A stretch of 64,000 nt of DNA from Flavobacteria bacterium BAL38 (GTDB lineage Bacteria > Bacteroidota > Bacteroidia > Flavobacteriales > Flavobacteriaceae): positions 1-64,000 of the forward strand of contig AAXX01000001.1 in assembly GCA_000169355.1 (NCBI GenBank), in the 5' to 3' direction. The position numbers were made by a program, and so were the translations under genes. Numbering within the stretch: the stretch's first letter is position 1; the number at the start of each line of letters is the position of its first letter. The notes under the pieces were generated by a model, which was given only the letters and a program-made list of their open reading frames with translations, was not told where the DNA came from and did not search any database. This document shows, in pieces, positions 53,892 through 63,953 of this stretch.

Positions 53892-55673
53892 TTATTCTTT
53901 AATGAATTTTGTAGATGAAACATTTCCATCAATCATAGTTTTGATTACATAAACACCTGCATTAAGGCTAGAAACATCAAGACTGATTGTTGAATCATTA
54001 GCTTCTCTATTCATAACTTCTTGACCTAAAACGTTATAAACCGCAATTGACTGAATATTTGCTCCTGCTTCAATATTTAAAATATTTGAAGTTGGATTTG
54101 GATACAATTTAACTTTAGTAACATTAAAATTATCAGAAGATAAAATAGTGTTTTTGTGTAAATAAATGTTGTCATACCAAACATTGCTAACCATTGCAGT
54201 TGTAATACCGATTTGAGCAACATCTGTTCTTGTTAAATTATTAGCTACAACTCCACCTAATGCAGTAATAGGCACATCAACAGAAACCCATTGATTAGCT
54301 ACTAACTGTGGTGTACTACCTCCATTAATATTAATCTCTAATGCAGAAGCTTCTGCAGCACCACCACCAAAATCTACTAATTTAACATTAAATACATCAC
54401 CTGTTAAGTCAGTATCAGTAATATAAAAATCAAAATGAATATGCGTAAATGTTGATAAATCTAATTTATTTGACTGAAATTCAATTCCATGACATACAAC
54501 ACCCGAATTCTTTTTCAATGTATTATCTCCTACAATTTGAACCTCAGTTGTAGCAGCACCACCGCACCATCCTGCGTCAAAATTATCAAAAGTAATAGGA
54601 GCATAAGCATCACTATAAATAGACACTACATCACCTACAGGTCTAGCTGGAGGAGTTGGAGCAGCTACAGTTGGAGTAGGAATTACAGGAGGAGTACCAA
54701 GAGGACCTCTAATATTGTCAATGTAAAAAGTTCTCGCAGGTTTAGTTACATTTGGAAAAAATGATGTTTCACCAGTTGCCCAATAAGTATGAATTACAAA
54801 ACCAGAATACGTTCCATCTGCTAAAGCAGCTTGACCATCTAATGATGTATTAAAAGTAAAAGAAAGTGTTTGCCATGTATTACCTCCAGGGTGAGTTACA
54901 GCAGCAGCAACTATTCCAGCACTACCAGAACCACCAGTAGCTTTTACTAGAAATGTAATAGGATCAGCTGATAATACATCCATAGTCATAGTCTGTGTTG
55001 TAGCCAAACCAGCCAATGAAGTTAAAGTTAAATTAACACCTTGCCAAACATCTGTTGCAGGGTTACCTACAATTTTAAGTACTTTAGAAGTATTAGATCC
55101 TGTTCCATCTTCAACAACTGGAACAGCCATACCTCCAAATTCAGCACCTACAGATCCTGATTCAGCAGGTTCGAATCCTAAAAGTAATGGCATTACTTCA
55201 ACAACAGAAACATTGTCAATAAATACAAAACCTACAGCAGCACCTAAATCAAATATTACTCTATCTGTTACAGCATCTCCATAATTAATAGTAATGTCGT
55301 AAGAAAAAGTTTGAAGAGTAGGAGTTAATGTAGGATTAAAAGTCAAAGAAGCGTAAGGAGCGTTATTTTGACCTAAACCAGCTACAATTGATCTTGAACC
55401 TGTAGTTGCGTCAGTAAATGCATCAAATGTAAATCTGTACGTTTTGCCATCTTCTAATACGATATCTTGACTTAAATTTACATCCCATGGATTACCTGCA
55501 CCAAGAACATTAGCCTCGTTTACAAAATTTCCTCCACCTAAATCAACTACATTCGCAGCATTGTTGTACCAAGGAGCTGCAGTACCCGTTTGAAAATCAC
55601 CATTAGTAACAAGGTTCTGAGCAAAACCAAGCGTACAAGTCATTAATGATAATAAAAAAGTAATTTTTTTCAT
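53892..55673 (-). CDS. Multidomain carbohydrate-binding protein with T9SS tail
   Basis: A secreted protein of 593 residues. The signal peptide ends near GFAQ. An N-terminal CBM4/9-like domain (about 20-165, LVTNGDFQTGTAAPWYNN) is followed by a second beta-sandwich (about 170-330). A module starting PTPPARPVGDVVS (about 345-500) also occurs in the lipoprotein at 46073. A T9SS type A sorting tail ends it (KLYPNPTSNILNIEAG, LNAGVYVIKT). No catalytic residues. It probably captures glucan at the surface. Confidence 0.88.
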   Translation of the reverse strand: MKKITFLLSLMTCTLGFAQNLVTNGDFQTGTAAPWYNNAANVVDLGGGNFVNEANVLGAGNPWDVNLSQDIVLEDGKTYRFTFDAFTDATTGSRSIVAGLGQNNAPYASLTFNPTLTPTLQTFSYDITINYGDAVTDRVIFDLGAAVGFVFIDNVSVVEVMPLLLGFEPAESGSVGAEFGGMAVPVVEDGTGSNTSKVLKIVGNPATDVWQGVNLTLTSLAGLATTQTMTMDVLSADPITFLVKATGGSGSAGIVAAAVTHPGGNTWQTLSFTFNTSLDGQAALADGTYSGFVIHTYWATGETSFFPNVTKPARTFYIDNIRGPLGTPPVIPTPTVAAPTPPARPVGDVVSIYSDAYAPITFDNFDAGWCGGAATTEVQIVGDNTLKKNSGVVCHGIEFQSNKLDLSTFTHIHFDFYITDTDLTGDVFNVKLVDFGGGAAEASALEININGGSTPQLVANQWVSVDVPITALGGVVANNLTRTDVAQIGITTAMVSNVWYDNIYLHKNTILSSDNFNVTKVKLYPNPTSNILNIEAGANIQSIAVYNVLGQEVMNREANDSTISLDVSSLNAGVYVIKTMIDGNVSSTKFIKE

Positions 55674-55751
55674 AATATCTAATTTTAATTAGTTAAATAA
55701 TAACAATTGTAAATTTAATTGATATATTTTTTAAACAATTCTCAATTCATA

Positions 55752-55767
55752 TATACAAACTATACAA
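55752..55767 (-). promoter_or_regulatory. TATACAA direct repeat ahead of the T9SS gene
   Basis: TATACAA at 55752-55758 and CTATACAA at 55760-55767, spaced nine bases. The location, about 85 bases from the start codon, suits an activator site. Confidence 0.45.
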
Positions 55768-55865
55768 CTTCTTTATAATTCAACTTTTTTTATTTTTTTT
55801 ATATCAAATCACAAATAATTAATAATCAAAGCTTTAATAAATATAAAAGTAACAAAAAATCAAAT

Positions 55866-55884
55866 TTGTATAGTTATTGTATAG
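55866..55884 (-). promoter_or_regulatory. Tandem TTGTATAG sites, 11-base period
   Basis: TTGTATAG at 55866-55873 and 55877-55884, separated by TTA, so both lie on one face of the helix. They match the octamer ahead of the glucan operon. Confidence 0.55.
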
Positions 55885-55989
55885 TTATTAAAATAAAAAT
55901 AAATTTAACTATAACGTTTTCTTTTGGCATTTTTTAATAAATTTTGATTCTAAAAATAAAAGATAAGCTATAACTTAATTTAGAATAAT

Positions 55990-55997
55990 TATCTTTG
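55990..55997 (+). promoter_or_regulatory. -7 element TATCTTTG of uvrA
   Basis: Exact TAnnTTTG match 21 bases ahead of the uvrA ATG, identical to the kdsA and 24272 elements. Confidence 0.5.
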
Positions 55998-56017
55998 CGT
56001 TTCTATTAAAACCCATA

Positions 56018-58810
56018 ATGATACAACCCGATTTTTCAACTTTAGAACCCAAAAAAAACATTCTAATAAAAGGTGCTCAATTACACAACCTTAAAAATTT
56101 AGATGTTGCTATACCACGAAACAAATTAGTAGTAATTACTGGTCTTTCAGGTTCTGGAAAATCGAGTTTAGCTTTTGATACGCTCTATGCAGAAGGTCAA
56201 CGTCGTTATGTTGAAAGTTTGTCTTCTTATGCCCGTCAATTCTTAGGCAGACTAGACAAACCTAAAGTAGAATACATTAAAGGAATTGCACCAGCAATTG
56301 CTATTGAACAAAAAGTAAACACCAGCAATGCGCGCTCAACAGTAGGAACATCAACTGAAATTTATGATTATTTAAAACTTTTATTTGCTAGAATTGGAAA
56401 AACCTACTCTCCTATTTCTGGTAAAGAAGTAAAAAAAGATACGGTTACCGATGTTATTAATGAAATTAAAACATTTTCTATTGATAGCAAATGGCTTTTA
56501 CTAGCTCCTATTCATTTAGAAGAAGGCCGTGCCTTAGAAGACAAGCTAAAAGTTTTATTACAACAAGGTTTTGCACGTATTTTAGTAAATAACGAAATGG
56601 TGCGTTTGGATACGTTAGAGCAACACCAATTGGACAACAAAGATATTTTATTAATTGTTGACCGAATTGTAGTTAAAACAGAAGAAGAATTCTTTAATCG
56701 TTTAGCCGATGCTGTGCAAACTGCATTTTATGAAGGAAAAGGCGTTTGTTATTTGCAAGAAGTGGACACCAAAAAACGTATAGAATTTAGTGCCAATTTC
56801 GAATTAGATAGCATTTCGTTTTTAGAGCCTAATATTCACTTATTTAGTTTTAATAATCCTTACGGGGCTTGTCCTACTTGTGAAGGCTATGGAAGTGTTA
56901 TTGGAATTGATGAAGAATTGGTTATTCCAAATACGGCTTTATCTGTATATGAAAATGCAATTTTCCCTTGGCGTGGCGAAAGTATGAGCTGGTACAGAGA
57001 TCAATTGGTTAATAATGCTTATAAATTTGATTTTCCAATTCATAAACCATTATTTGAACTTTCCGATGAACAAAAACAATTAATTTGGGACGGGAACAAT
57101 TATTTTACAGGATTAAACGATTTCTTTTCTGAATTAGAAGAGAAAAATTATAAAATTCAAAATCGCGTTTTGCTATCAAGATACAGAGGAAAAACAAAAT
57201 GTAATACTTGTAAAGGAAAACGACTTCGCTCTGAAGCAAATTATATTAAAATTGCTAATAAAACTGTTTCTGATTTAGTGGATTTACCAATCGTAAATTT
57301 GATTGAGTTCTTCAAAAAATTAGAATTAAACGAATACGATGCAAAAGTTGCCAAACGTTTATTAATTGAAATAAACAATCGGTTAGACTTTTTATTCAAT
57401 GTAGGATTGAGTTATTTAACGTTAAATCGTAACTCTAACTCACTTTCTGGTGGCGAATCGCAACGAATAAACTTAGCCACTTCTTTAGGAAGTAGTTTGG
57501 TAGGCTCGATGTATATTTTAGACGAGCCAAGTATTGGATTACATCCAAAAGATACCGAAAGATTAATTGAAGTTTTAAAAGAATTACGTGATTTAGGCAA
57601 TACCGTAATCGTTGTTGAACACGACGAAGATATTATGAAAGCTGCTGACATGATAATTGATATTGGACCTGAAGCGGGAACGCATGGTGGCGAATTAGTG
57701 GCGCAAGGAACGTATGAGGAAATCTTAACATTTGACTCGTTAACAGCGAAGTATTTGAACGGAAAAGAAGAAATTTCGGTGCCAAAGACAAGAAGGAAAT
57801 TCAAAAATCATGTTGAAATTATTGGTGCTAGAGAAAATAACTTAAAAAATGAAAACTTTACTTTTCCGTTGGAATGTTTAACTGTGATTACAGGTGTTTC
57901 GGGAAGTGGAAAAAGTACATTGGTAAAGAAAATTTTGTTTCCAGCCATTCAAAAGAAATTAGAAGGTGTGGGAGAAAAAGCTGGACAATTCACCGAATTA
58001 GCTGGAAGTTTTTCACACATTAAACATATCGAATACGTAGATCAAAATCCTATAGGAAGAAGTTCGCGTTCCAATCCAGTTACTTATATTAAGGCATACG
58101 ATGATATTCGTGATTTATTTGCAAAACAAAACATTTCAAAACTAAGAAATTATCAACCAAAACACTTTTCATTTAATGTAGATGGCGGAAGATGTGAGGT
58201 TTGTAAAGGTGATGGCGAAGTAACCATTGAAATGCAATTTATGGCCGATGTTCATTTAGAATGTGAGGTATGTAATGGAAAACGATTTAAAAAAGAAGTT
58301 TTAGAAGTTACTTTCGAAAGCAAAAACATTGATGACATTTTAAAAATGACAATTGATGAAGCTTTAGCATTCTTTAACGAACAAAAACAAACAAAAATTA
58401 CACAAAAATTACAACCTTTACAAGATGTTGGTTTGGGATATGTGCAATTAGGACAATCGTCTTCTACTCTTTCGGGTGGCGAGGCACAACGCATAAAATT
58501 AGCTTCCTTTTTAGTAAAAGGAACAATTAAAGACAAAGCGTTATTTGTTTTTGACGAACCTACAACAGGATTACATTTTCACGATATTAAAAAATTATTA
58601 GCTTCGTTTGATGCTTTATTAGAAAAAGGACATTCAATAATCGTAATTGAACACAATTTAGATTTGATAAAATGTGCCGATTATATTTTAGATATTGGTC
58701 CTGAAGGTGGTGAAAATGGAGGAAAATTAATCGCTTTTGGAACTCCAGAAGAAGTAGCTAAAAACAAGAACTCAATTACAGGAAAATATTTAAAAGAGAA
58801 ATTAAAATAA
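56018..58810 (+). CDS. uvrA: Excinuclease ABC subunit A
   Basis: A 930-residue UvrA, the damage-recognition ATPase of nucleotide excision repair. Walker [20 protein letters not shown] (about 44-62) and a second one [13 protein letters not shown] (about 627) are present. Two zinc-finger-type Cys pairs ([32 protein letters not shown]) and both ABC signatures ([12 protein letters not shown] and [12 protein letters not shown]) are intact. The stop codon overlaps the next start by one base. Confidence 0.98.
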   Translation: MIQPDFSTLEPKKNILIKGAQLHNLKNLDVAIPRNKLVVITGLSGSGKSSLAFDTLYAEGQRRYVESLSSYARQFLGRLDKPKVEYIKGIAPAIAIEQKVNTSNARSTVGTSTEIYDYLKLLFARIGKTYSPISGKEVKKDTVTDVINEIKTFSIDSKWLLLAPIHLEEGRALEDKLKVLLQQGFARILVNNEMVRLDTLEQHQLDNKDILLIVDRIVVKTEEEFFNRLADAVQTAFYEGKGVCYLQEVDTKKRIEFSANFELDSISFLEPNIHLFSFNNPYGACPTCEGYGSVIGIDEELVIPNTALSVYENAIFPWRGESMSWYRDQLVNNAYKFDFPIHKPLFELSDEQKQLIWDGNNYFTGLNDFFSELEEKNYKIQNRVLLSRYRGKTKCNTCKGKRLRSEANYIKIANKTVSDLVDLPIVNLIEFFKKLELNEYDAKVAKRLLIEINNRLDFLFNVGLSYLTLNRNSNSLSGGESQRINLATSLGSSLVGSMYILDEPSIGLHPKDTERLIEVLKELRDLGNTVIVVEHDEDIMKAADMIIDIGPEAGTHGGELVAQGTYEEILTFDSLTAKYLNGKEEISVPKTRRKFKNHVEIIGARENNLKNENFTFPLECLTVITGVSGSGKSTLVKKILFPAIQKKLEGVGEKAGQFTELAGSFSHIKHIEYVDQNPIGRSSRSNPVTYIKAYDDIRDLFAKQNISKLRNYQPKHFSFNVDGGRCEVCKGDGEVTIEMQFMADVHLECEVCNGKRFKKEVLEVTFESKNIDDILKMTIDEALAFFNEQKQTKITQKLQPLQDVGLGYVQLGQSSSTLSGGEAQRIKLASFLVKGTIKDKALFVFDEPTTGLHFHDIKKLLASFDALLEKGHSIIVIEHNLDLIKCADYILDIGPEGGENGGKLIAFGTPEEVAKNKNSITGKYLKEKLK

Positions 58811-60006
58811 TGATAAACTCTTCTGCAAACGGATGGATTGATAAGTTTTTTATTGAAAATCAAAACAATTTTGTTGATTTTCAAGGCAATCATTTATCAT
58901 TTTATGAAAGTTGCAGAAAAACAGGTTTCATTTATGGTTATGTCATAAATTTTCAATTAAAAGAAAATCTAAATACTTCTAAGTGGTCATATGATGAAAT
59001 TACTAAAGTTGGGTTTTTAAATACTTTATTTTCAGTTTATTGTTTAGAAGAAAAAGGAAATAATCCAAAAGATTTTATAGAATCGGTTTTTCAATTTTAC
59101 AATATAATTCAGCCAGAAAACCTGAATTTTATTAAAAAATTACTTCCTGAAGCAACTCCAAGTTCGCGACTCGAAAAAATAATTGATGATCGTATACAAA
59201 CCAATCAAAACAGCCTTAGTAAGAACTTTTCGCATATTATTACTAACGCTTTATTGTTTATTGATGTTTTAGCTTTTCAACATTTTTTAAAAAAGAACGA
59301 ATTAGCTCCTGAGTATTTAAAAAATGTAGAATCAGATTGTATTAAAATTGTTTCTTTAGCACTTAAAATTAAACAAAACAAGTCTAAATACGACGAATTG
59401 CTAGTGAAATTGTTTGAAAATTCAATTCGTTATACCAAATTCTCAACTATTGATTCTATTGAATTTACTGACATCAAATTAATAAAATATACCGAATTAC
59501 TAGAAAAATTATACTTGTTAGATATTGCTCAGATGGCATTGTGGAGCGATGAAAAATTAGAAATCGCTGAAGTTGATTTTTTAAAAGTATTAAATTCGGA
59601 CTTAGGATTAGAAGCAACTATTCTTCAAAAAAGCATTGATGATATTAACTTTTTCATTAATGAATACAAAGCTGAAATACCGTTTTTTAACTATTCTAAT
59701 CCTATTAAACATTTTTATGACCAAGCCAATAAAAATGTAACTAAGCTAATCATTCGCAATAAAGATCGCTTAACTAAAGAAATTAAAGAAAGTGGCGAAT
59801 TAATGCAACTTTTGGCTAAATCAACTACAAAAGACTTAAGCAAAGAAGAAAAAAAGAAAGTAAAAAAACAACTTTTAGATGTTTGCAAAACAGTTCCTTC
59901 TTTAACTATATTTTTACTTCCAGGTGGTAGTTTGTTGTTGCCTATTTTAATAAAATTTATTCCACAGTTATTACCTTCTGCTTTTAACGAAAATTTAGAA
60001 GATTAG
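58810..60006 (+). CDS. LETM1-related biofilm-associated protein
   Basis: A 398-residue protein matching the LETM1-related family of Flavobacteriia. The C-terminus (about 340-390: SKEEKKKVKKQLLDVCKTVPS, FLLPGGSLLLPILIKFIPQLLPSAF) has the LETM1 core with a hydrophobic membrane-associated segment. The N-terminal 300 residues are mostly helical. Its role is linked to biofilm by annotation only. It is translated with uvrA, the TAATG junction giving a one-base overlap. Confidence 0.87.
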   Translation: MINSSANGWIDKFFIENQNNFVDFQGNHLSFYESCRKTGFIYGYVINFQLKENLNTSKWSYDEITKVGFLNTLFSVYCLEEKGNNPKDFIESVFQFYNIIQPENLNFIKKLLPEATPSSRLEKIIDDRIQTNQNSLSKNFSHIITNALLFIDVLAFQHFLKKNELAPEYLKNVESDCIKIVSLALKIKQNKSKYDELLVKLFENSIRYTKFSTIDSIEFTDIKLIKYTELLEKLYLLDIAQMALWSDEKLEIAEVDFLKVLNSDLGLEATILQKSIDDINFFINEYKAEIPFFNYSNPIKHFYDQANKNVTKLIIRNKDRLTKEIKESGELMQLLAKSTTKDLSKEEKKKVKKQLLDVCKTVPSLTIFLLPGGSLLLPILIKFIPQLLPSAFNENLED

Positions 60007-60029
60007 TAAAAATCTCTTGTAAAGTCTTT

Positions 60030-60066
60030 AAAAAATAAAACCCCAACTACTTTTCAGTAATTGAGG
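60030..60066 (-). terminator. Terminator of secA
   Basis: On the minus strand CCTCAATTAC and GTAGTTGGGG form a ten-bp stem with three G-T pairs and a six-base loop, followed by TTTTATTTTTT. Confidence 0.75.
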
Positions 60067-60111
60067 ATTATCTTATGAAACATCCCTAAAGATAGAGATT
60101 GCTTAATCGAA

Positions 60112-63100
60112 TTATTCGTTTACTAAAACCCATTCGCCAGAAGCTAACATGCTTTCTGCTTTTTTGAATTTCATGCTTTCGCTTTTCCCACTCATTACGT
60201 GTTTAATAGTAACAGTGTCATTACGATTTATTTTTGGCATTTCTCTTGTAATCGTTTCCGTTACTTGAGATTTTTGACTTGCCATCTCTCCTGCTCTTTT
60301 AGGTTGAGAAGCAGTATCACTACTATCTAAATCTTCTTTCGTTTCAGTATAGTTTTCTTTTTGTTTTACTTGTTTTGCTTCCTGAATATCTGATGAATTA
60401 TGAGAAGGTAAATCGCCTTTGAATAAGAATGAAATTACTTCTTTATTTACATCATCAATCATTTTTTTGAACAAGTTAAACGCTTCAAACTTGTAAATTA
60501 ACAATGGATCTTTTTGTTCGTGAACCGCCAACTGAACCGATTGTTTCAATTCGTCCATTTTACGTAAGTGTTTTTTCCAAGCTTCATCAACAATTGCCAA
60601 TGTAATATTCTTTTCAAAATCAGCTACTAACGAACGTCCTTCTGAAGTATATGCTTTTTCTAAGTCAGTAACTACATTTAACGATTTGATTCCGTCAGAG
60701 AAAGGCACAATGATTCTTTGGTACTGACCATTGTTATTTTCGTATACATTCTTAATAATTGGATACGCTTCATGAGCATCTCTAGCAATTTTTTCTTCGT
60801 AATGACTTAAAACTGCTTTATATGTTTTTCCAGTAATTTCTCTAACCGATAATTTTGAAAATTCTGCTGGTGTAACAGGAGCACTAATTGAGAAATAACG
60901 AATCAATTCAAATTCGAAGTTCTTGAAATCTTCTGCCAATTTGTTTTGTTCTACAACTAACTCGCAAGTATCGTACATCATGTTTGCAATATCCACTTTC
61001 AAACGTTCGCCGTGTAAAGCGTGACGTCTTCTTTTGTATACTACTTCTCTTTGTGCATTCATTACGTCGTCATATTCTAACAAACGTTTACGAACACCAA
61101 AGTTATTTTCTTCTACTTTTTTCTGCGCTCTTTCGATAGATTTTGTCATCATAGAATGTTGAATTACTTCACCTTCTTTTAGACCAATTCTATCCATAAC
61201 TTTCGCAACTCTTTCCGAACCGAATAAACGCATTAAGTTATCTTCTAAAGACACGTAGAATTGTGAGCTACCCACATCTCCTTGACGACCCGCACGACCA
61301 CGTAACTGACGGTCAACACGACGTGAATCGTGACGCTCAGTTCCGATAATTGCTAAACCACCTGCTTTTTTAACTTCGTCTGATAATTTAATATCGGTAC
61401 CACGACCTGCCATATTGGTTGCAATTGTAACTACGCCCGGTTTTCCTGCTTCAGCTACAATTTCTGCTTCACTTTTGTGCATTTTAGCATTCAATACATT
61501 GTGTTGAATACCTCTAATTTTTAACATTCGGCTTAATAATTCCGAAATTTCTACCGATGTTGTTCCAATTAATACAGGTCTTCCTGAGTTTGATAATTGC
61601 ACTACATCTTCGATAACCGCATTGAATTTTTCACGAACCGTTCTGTAAATTAAATCGTCTTTATCTTTACGAGCCATTGGACGGTTGGTTGGAATTTCCA
61701 CCACATCTAATTTGTAGATTTCCCAGAACTCACCTGCTTCAGTTGATGCAGTTCCTGTCATTCCTCCTAATTTGCTGTACATACGGAAATAATTCTGTAA
61801 TGTAACCGTTGCAAATGTTTGAGTAGCCGCTTCGATTTTTACGTTTTCTTTAGCTTCAATTGCTTGGTGTAAACCATCCGAGTAACGACGACCATCCATG
61901 ATACGTCCTGTTTGCTCATCAACAATCATTACTTTATTGTCCATGATAACGTATTCGGTATCTTTTTCAAATAAAGTGTATGCTTTTAATAACTGCGTTA
62001 ACGTGTGAATACGTTCCGATTTTACTGAGAAATCACGGAATAATTCTTCTTTTCGCTCAGCCATTTCTTCAGCTGCAAGGTTTTCTTTTTCAATTTGAGC
62101 AATTCCGGTTCCAATATCTGGTAAAACAAAGAATTGTGCATCCGTATCTTGAGATAAATATTGGATTCCGTTATCCGTTAACTCAACTTGATTATTTTTC
62201 TCTTCAATAACAAAGTATAACGCCTCATCAATTTTTGGCATTTCTCTATTGTTATCCTGCATATAATAATTTTCGGTTTTTTGAAGCAATTGTTTTACTC
62301 CTTCTTCCGATAAAAATTTGATTAAAGCCTTACTTTTAGGCAACGCTCTGTACGAACGGAATAAATTAAATCCGGCATCTTTAGCATTTCCTTCTTTAAA
62401 TAAACGTTTTGCTTCTGTTAAACAATCTGTTGCTAATTTACGTTGTAAAGTAACTAGGTTTTCAACTTTAGGTTTCAATTCATTAAACTCATGACGATCT
62501 CCTTGCGGAACTGGTCCAGAAATAATTAATGGTGTTCTAGCATCATCTACTAAAACCGAATCGACCTCATCTACAATTGCAAAATTATGTTTACGTTGTA
62601 CTAAATCTTCTGGCGAATGTGCCATATTATCACGAAGGTAATCGAAACCAAATTCGTTATTTGTTCCGTAAGTAATATCTGCTTCGTATGCTTTTCTTCT
62701 TTCTGGAGAATTAGGTTGGTGATTATCAATACAATCTACTGTTAATCCGTGGAATTCAAATAAAGGAGCTTTCCAAGTACTATCACGTTTTGCTAAATAA
62801 TCATTCACCGTTACCAAATGTACCCCGTTACCCGTTAAAGCATTTAAATATAATGGTAATGTTGCCACTAATGTTTTTCCTTCTCCCGTTTGCATTTCGG
62901 CAATTTTACCTTGATGTAATACAACTCCACCAATCAACTGAACGTCGTAGTGAATCATATCCCAGGTAATTGCTTTTCCGGCAGCATTCCATGAATTTGC
63001 CCAAGTAGCATTATCACCTTCAATAGCAATATACGATTTTGTTGCCGATAACTCTCTATCTTTTGGAGAAGCTGTTACCGTAATTGAAGTGTTTTCTTTA

Positions 63101-63468
63101 AAACGACGAGCGGTTTCTTTTACTACTGCAAATGCTTCAGGAAGAATTTCATTTAATACTTTTTCAGAAATTTCATATGCTTCTTTCTCAACTGCATCAA
63201 TTTCAGCATAAATATCTTCACGAGCATCAATATCTTCAGTTTGCTCGGCATCTTTCTTTAAAGAAGCAATTTTAGCATCTTTTTCAGCACGAGCTTGTTG
63301 AATTTTATCTTTGAATTCAGCCGTTTTAGCACGTAATTCATCATGAGATAATGCTTGTAATGCACTCTCAAAAGTTTTGACTTTATTAATAAGTGGTTGA
63401 ATCGCTTTTACATCTTTCTCCGATTTATCACCCACAAAAGCCTTCAATATGGAATTTATGATACTCAT
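60112..63468 (-). CDS. secA: Preprotein translocase ATPase SecA
   Basis: A 1118-residue SecA, the motor of Sec export, of the long Bacteroidetes type. Walker A is in MQTGEGKTLVATLPLYLNAL (about 185), Walker B in DEVDSVLVDDARTPLIISG, with TNMAGRGTDIKL and a GRAGRQGD segment in the second nucleotide-binding fold. The C-terminus lacks the Cys-rich zinc end and ends ASGEWVLVNE. It binds SecYEG at the membrane. Its promoter has a TATATTTG -7 box. Confidence 0.97.
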   Translation of the reverse strand: MSIINSILKAFVGDKSEKDVKAIQPLINKVKTFESALQALSHDELRAKTAEFKDKIQQARAEKDAKIASLKKDAEQTEDIDAREDIYAEIDAVEKEAYEISEKVLNEILPEAFAVVKETARRFKENTSITVTASPKDRELSATKSYIAIEGDNATWANSWNAAGKAITWDMIHYDVQLIGGVVLHQGKIAEMQTGEGKTLVATLPLYLNALTGNGVHLVTVNDYLAKRDSTWKAPLFEFHGLTVDCIDNHQPNSPERRKAYEADITYGTNNEFGFDYLRDNMAHSPEDLVQRKHNFAIVDEVDSVLVDDARTPLIISGPVPQGDRHEFNELKPKVENLVTLQRKLATDCLTEAKRLFKEGNAKDAGFNLFRSYRALPKSKALIKFLSEEGVKQLLQKTENYYMQDNNREMPKIDEALYFVIEEKNNQVELTDNGIQYLSQDTDAQFFVLPDIGTGIAQIEKENLAAEEMAERKEELFRDFSVKSERIHTLTQLLKAYTLFEKDTEYVIMDNKVMIVDEQTGRIMDGRRYSDGLHQAIEAKENVKIEAATQTFATVTLQNYFRMYSKLGGMTGTASTEAGEFWEIYKLDVVEIPTNRPMARKDKDDLIYRTVREKFNAVIEDVVQLSNSGRPVLIGTTSVEISELLSRMLKIRGIQHNVLNAKMHKSEAEIVAEAGKPGVVTIATNMAGRGTDIKLSDEVKKAGGLAIIGTERHDSRRVDRQLRGRAGRQGDVGSSQFYVSLEDNLMRLFGSERVAKVMDRIGLKEGEVIQHSMMTKSIERAQKKVEENNFGVRKRLLEYDDVMNAQREVVYKRRRHALHGERLKVDIANMMYDTCELVVEQNKLAEDFKNFEFELIRYFSISAPVTPAEFSKLSVREITGKTYKAVLSHYEEKIARDAHEAYPIIKNVYENNNGQYQRIIVPFSDGIKSLNVVTDLEKAYTSEGRSLVADFEKNITLAIVDEAWKKHLRKMDELKQSVQLAVHEQKDPLLIYKFEAFNLFKKMIDDVNKEVISFLFKGDLPSHNSSDIQEAKQVKQKENYTETKEDLDSSDTASQPKRAGEMASQKSQVTETITREMPKINRNDTVTIKHVMSGKSESMKFKKAESMLASGEWVLVNE

Positions 63469-63493
63469 AATTTTTATTTTCTAAATAGGTTTG

Positions 63494-63501
63494 CAAATAT
63501 A
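63494..63501 (-). promoter_or_regulatory. -7 element TATATTTG of secA
   Basis: Minus-strand TATATTTG, an exact TAnnTTTG match about 26 bases before the secA ATG, identical to the tRNA-Ser -7 box. Confidence 0.5.
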
Positions 63502-63504
63502 ACC

Positions 63505-63531
63505 ACAAAAAAAGTCTCGGTAAAGAGACTT
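63505..63531 (-). terminator. Terminator of the DUF2795 gene
   Basis: AAGTCTC/GAGACTT arms (63512-63518, 63525-63531) with a six-base loop, then a T-run on the minus strand. It lies between the DUF2795 gene and secA. Confidence 0.75.
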
Positions 63532-63554
63532 GTTTCTGTTGTGTTTATTTATTT

Positions 63555-63776
63555 TTAATATTCATCCTCATTCCAAAGATAATCTTCGTCAGTAGGATAA
63601 TCAGGCCAAATCTCTTCCATTGATTCATAGATTTCTCCTTCGTCTTCTATAGACTGTAAGTTTTCTACCACTTCTAATGGTGCTCCAGTTCTAATAGCAT
63701 AGTCGATAAGTTCATCTTTGGTTGCTGGCCAAGGTGCATCACTTAAGTATGAAGCTAATTCTAATGTCCAATACAT
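63555..63776 (-). CDS. DUF2795 domain-containing protein
   Basis: A small acidic protein of 73 residues. The opening LELASYLSDAPWPATKDELIDYAIRTGAP matches DUF2795, and a highly acidic end (ESMEEIWPDYPTDEDYLWNEDEY) follows. The family is widespread beside secA and cobalamin adenosyltransferase genes in Flavobacteriia, with unknown function. Cytoplasmic. Confidence 0.88.
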   Translation of the reverse strand: MYWTLELASYLSDAPWPATKDELIDYAIRTGAPLEVVENLQSIEDEGEIYESMEEIWPDYPTDEDYLWNEDEY

Positions 63777-63953
63777 CTTTTATCGATTTAAGTTTATGCA
63801 AAAATAAATTTATTACCCAATAAGGCAAGTTTTTTTTTACTTTTTTTTTAAAAATTTAAGAACGTTTATTTTTTTTAGTGTTCAGTGGTTGGTTTTTAGT
63901 ATTCAGTAAGAGCCATTTGGCTTCTTTTTCTTCATAAAACTAAACTCTGATTA
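63777..63953. other. Intergenic region, nothing clear
   Basis: AT-rich, with long T-runs near 63830-63850 and a short AGCCA/TGGCT stem near 63910-63925. No gene seen. Confidence 0.4.

Larger units (their letters stand above)
55674..56017. other. Divergent intergenic region of the T9SS gene and uvrA
   Basis: The gap of 344 bases contains the tandem CTATACAA/TTGTATAG sites at 55752-55767 and 55866-55884, a weak minus-strand promoter (TACAATTG) near 55705-55725, and the uvrA -7 box. No gene is seen. Confidence 0.5.

Noticed and set aside
34710..55673. SusC/SusD pair in the glucan locus
   Set aside because: The 647-residue barrel frame has no plug domain or TonB box, and no SusD-like helical lipoprotein is present.
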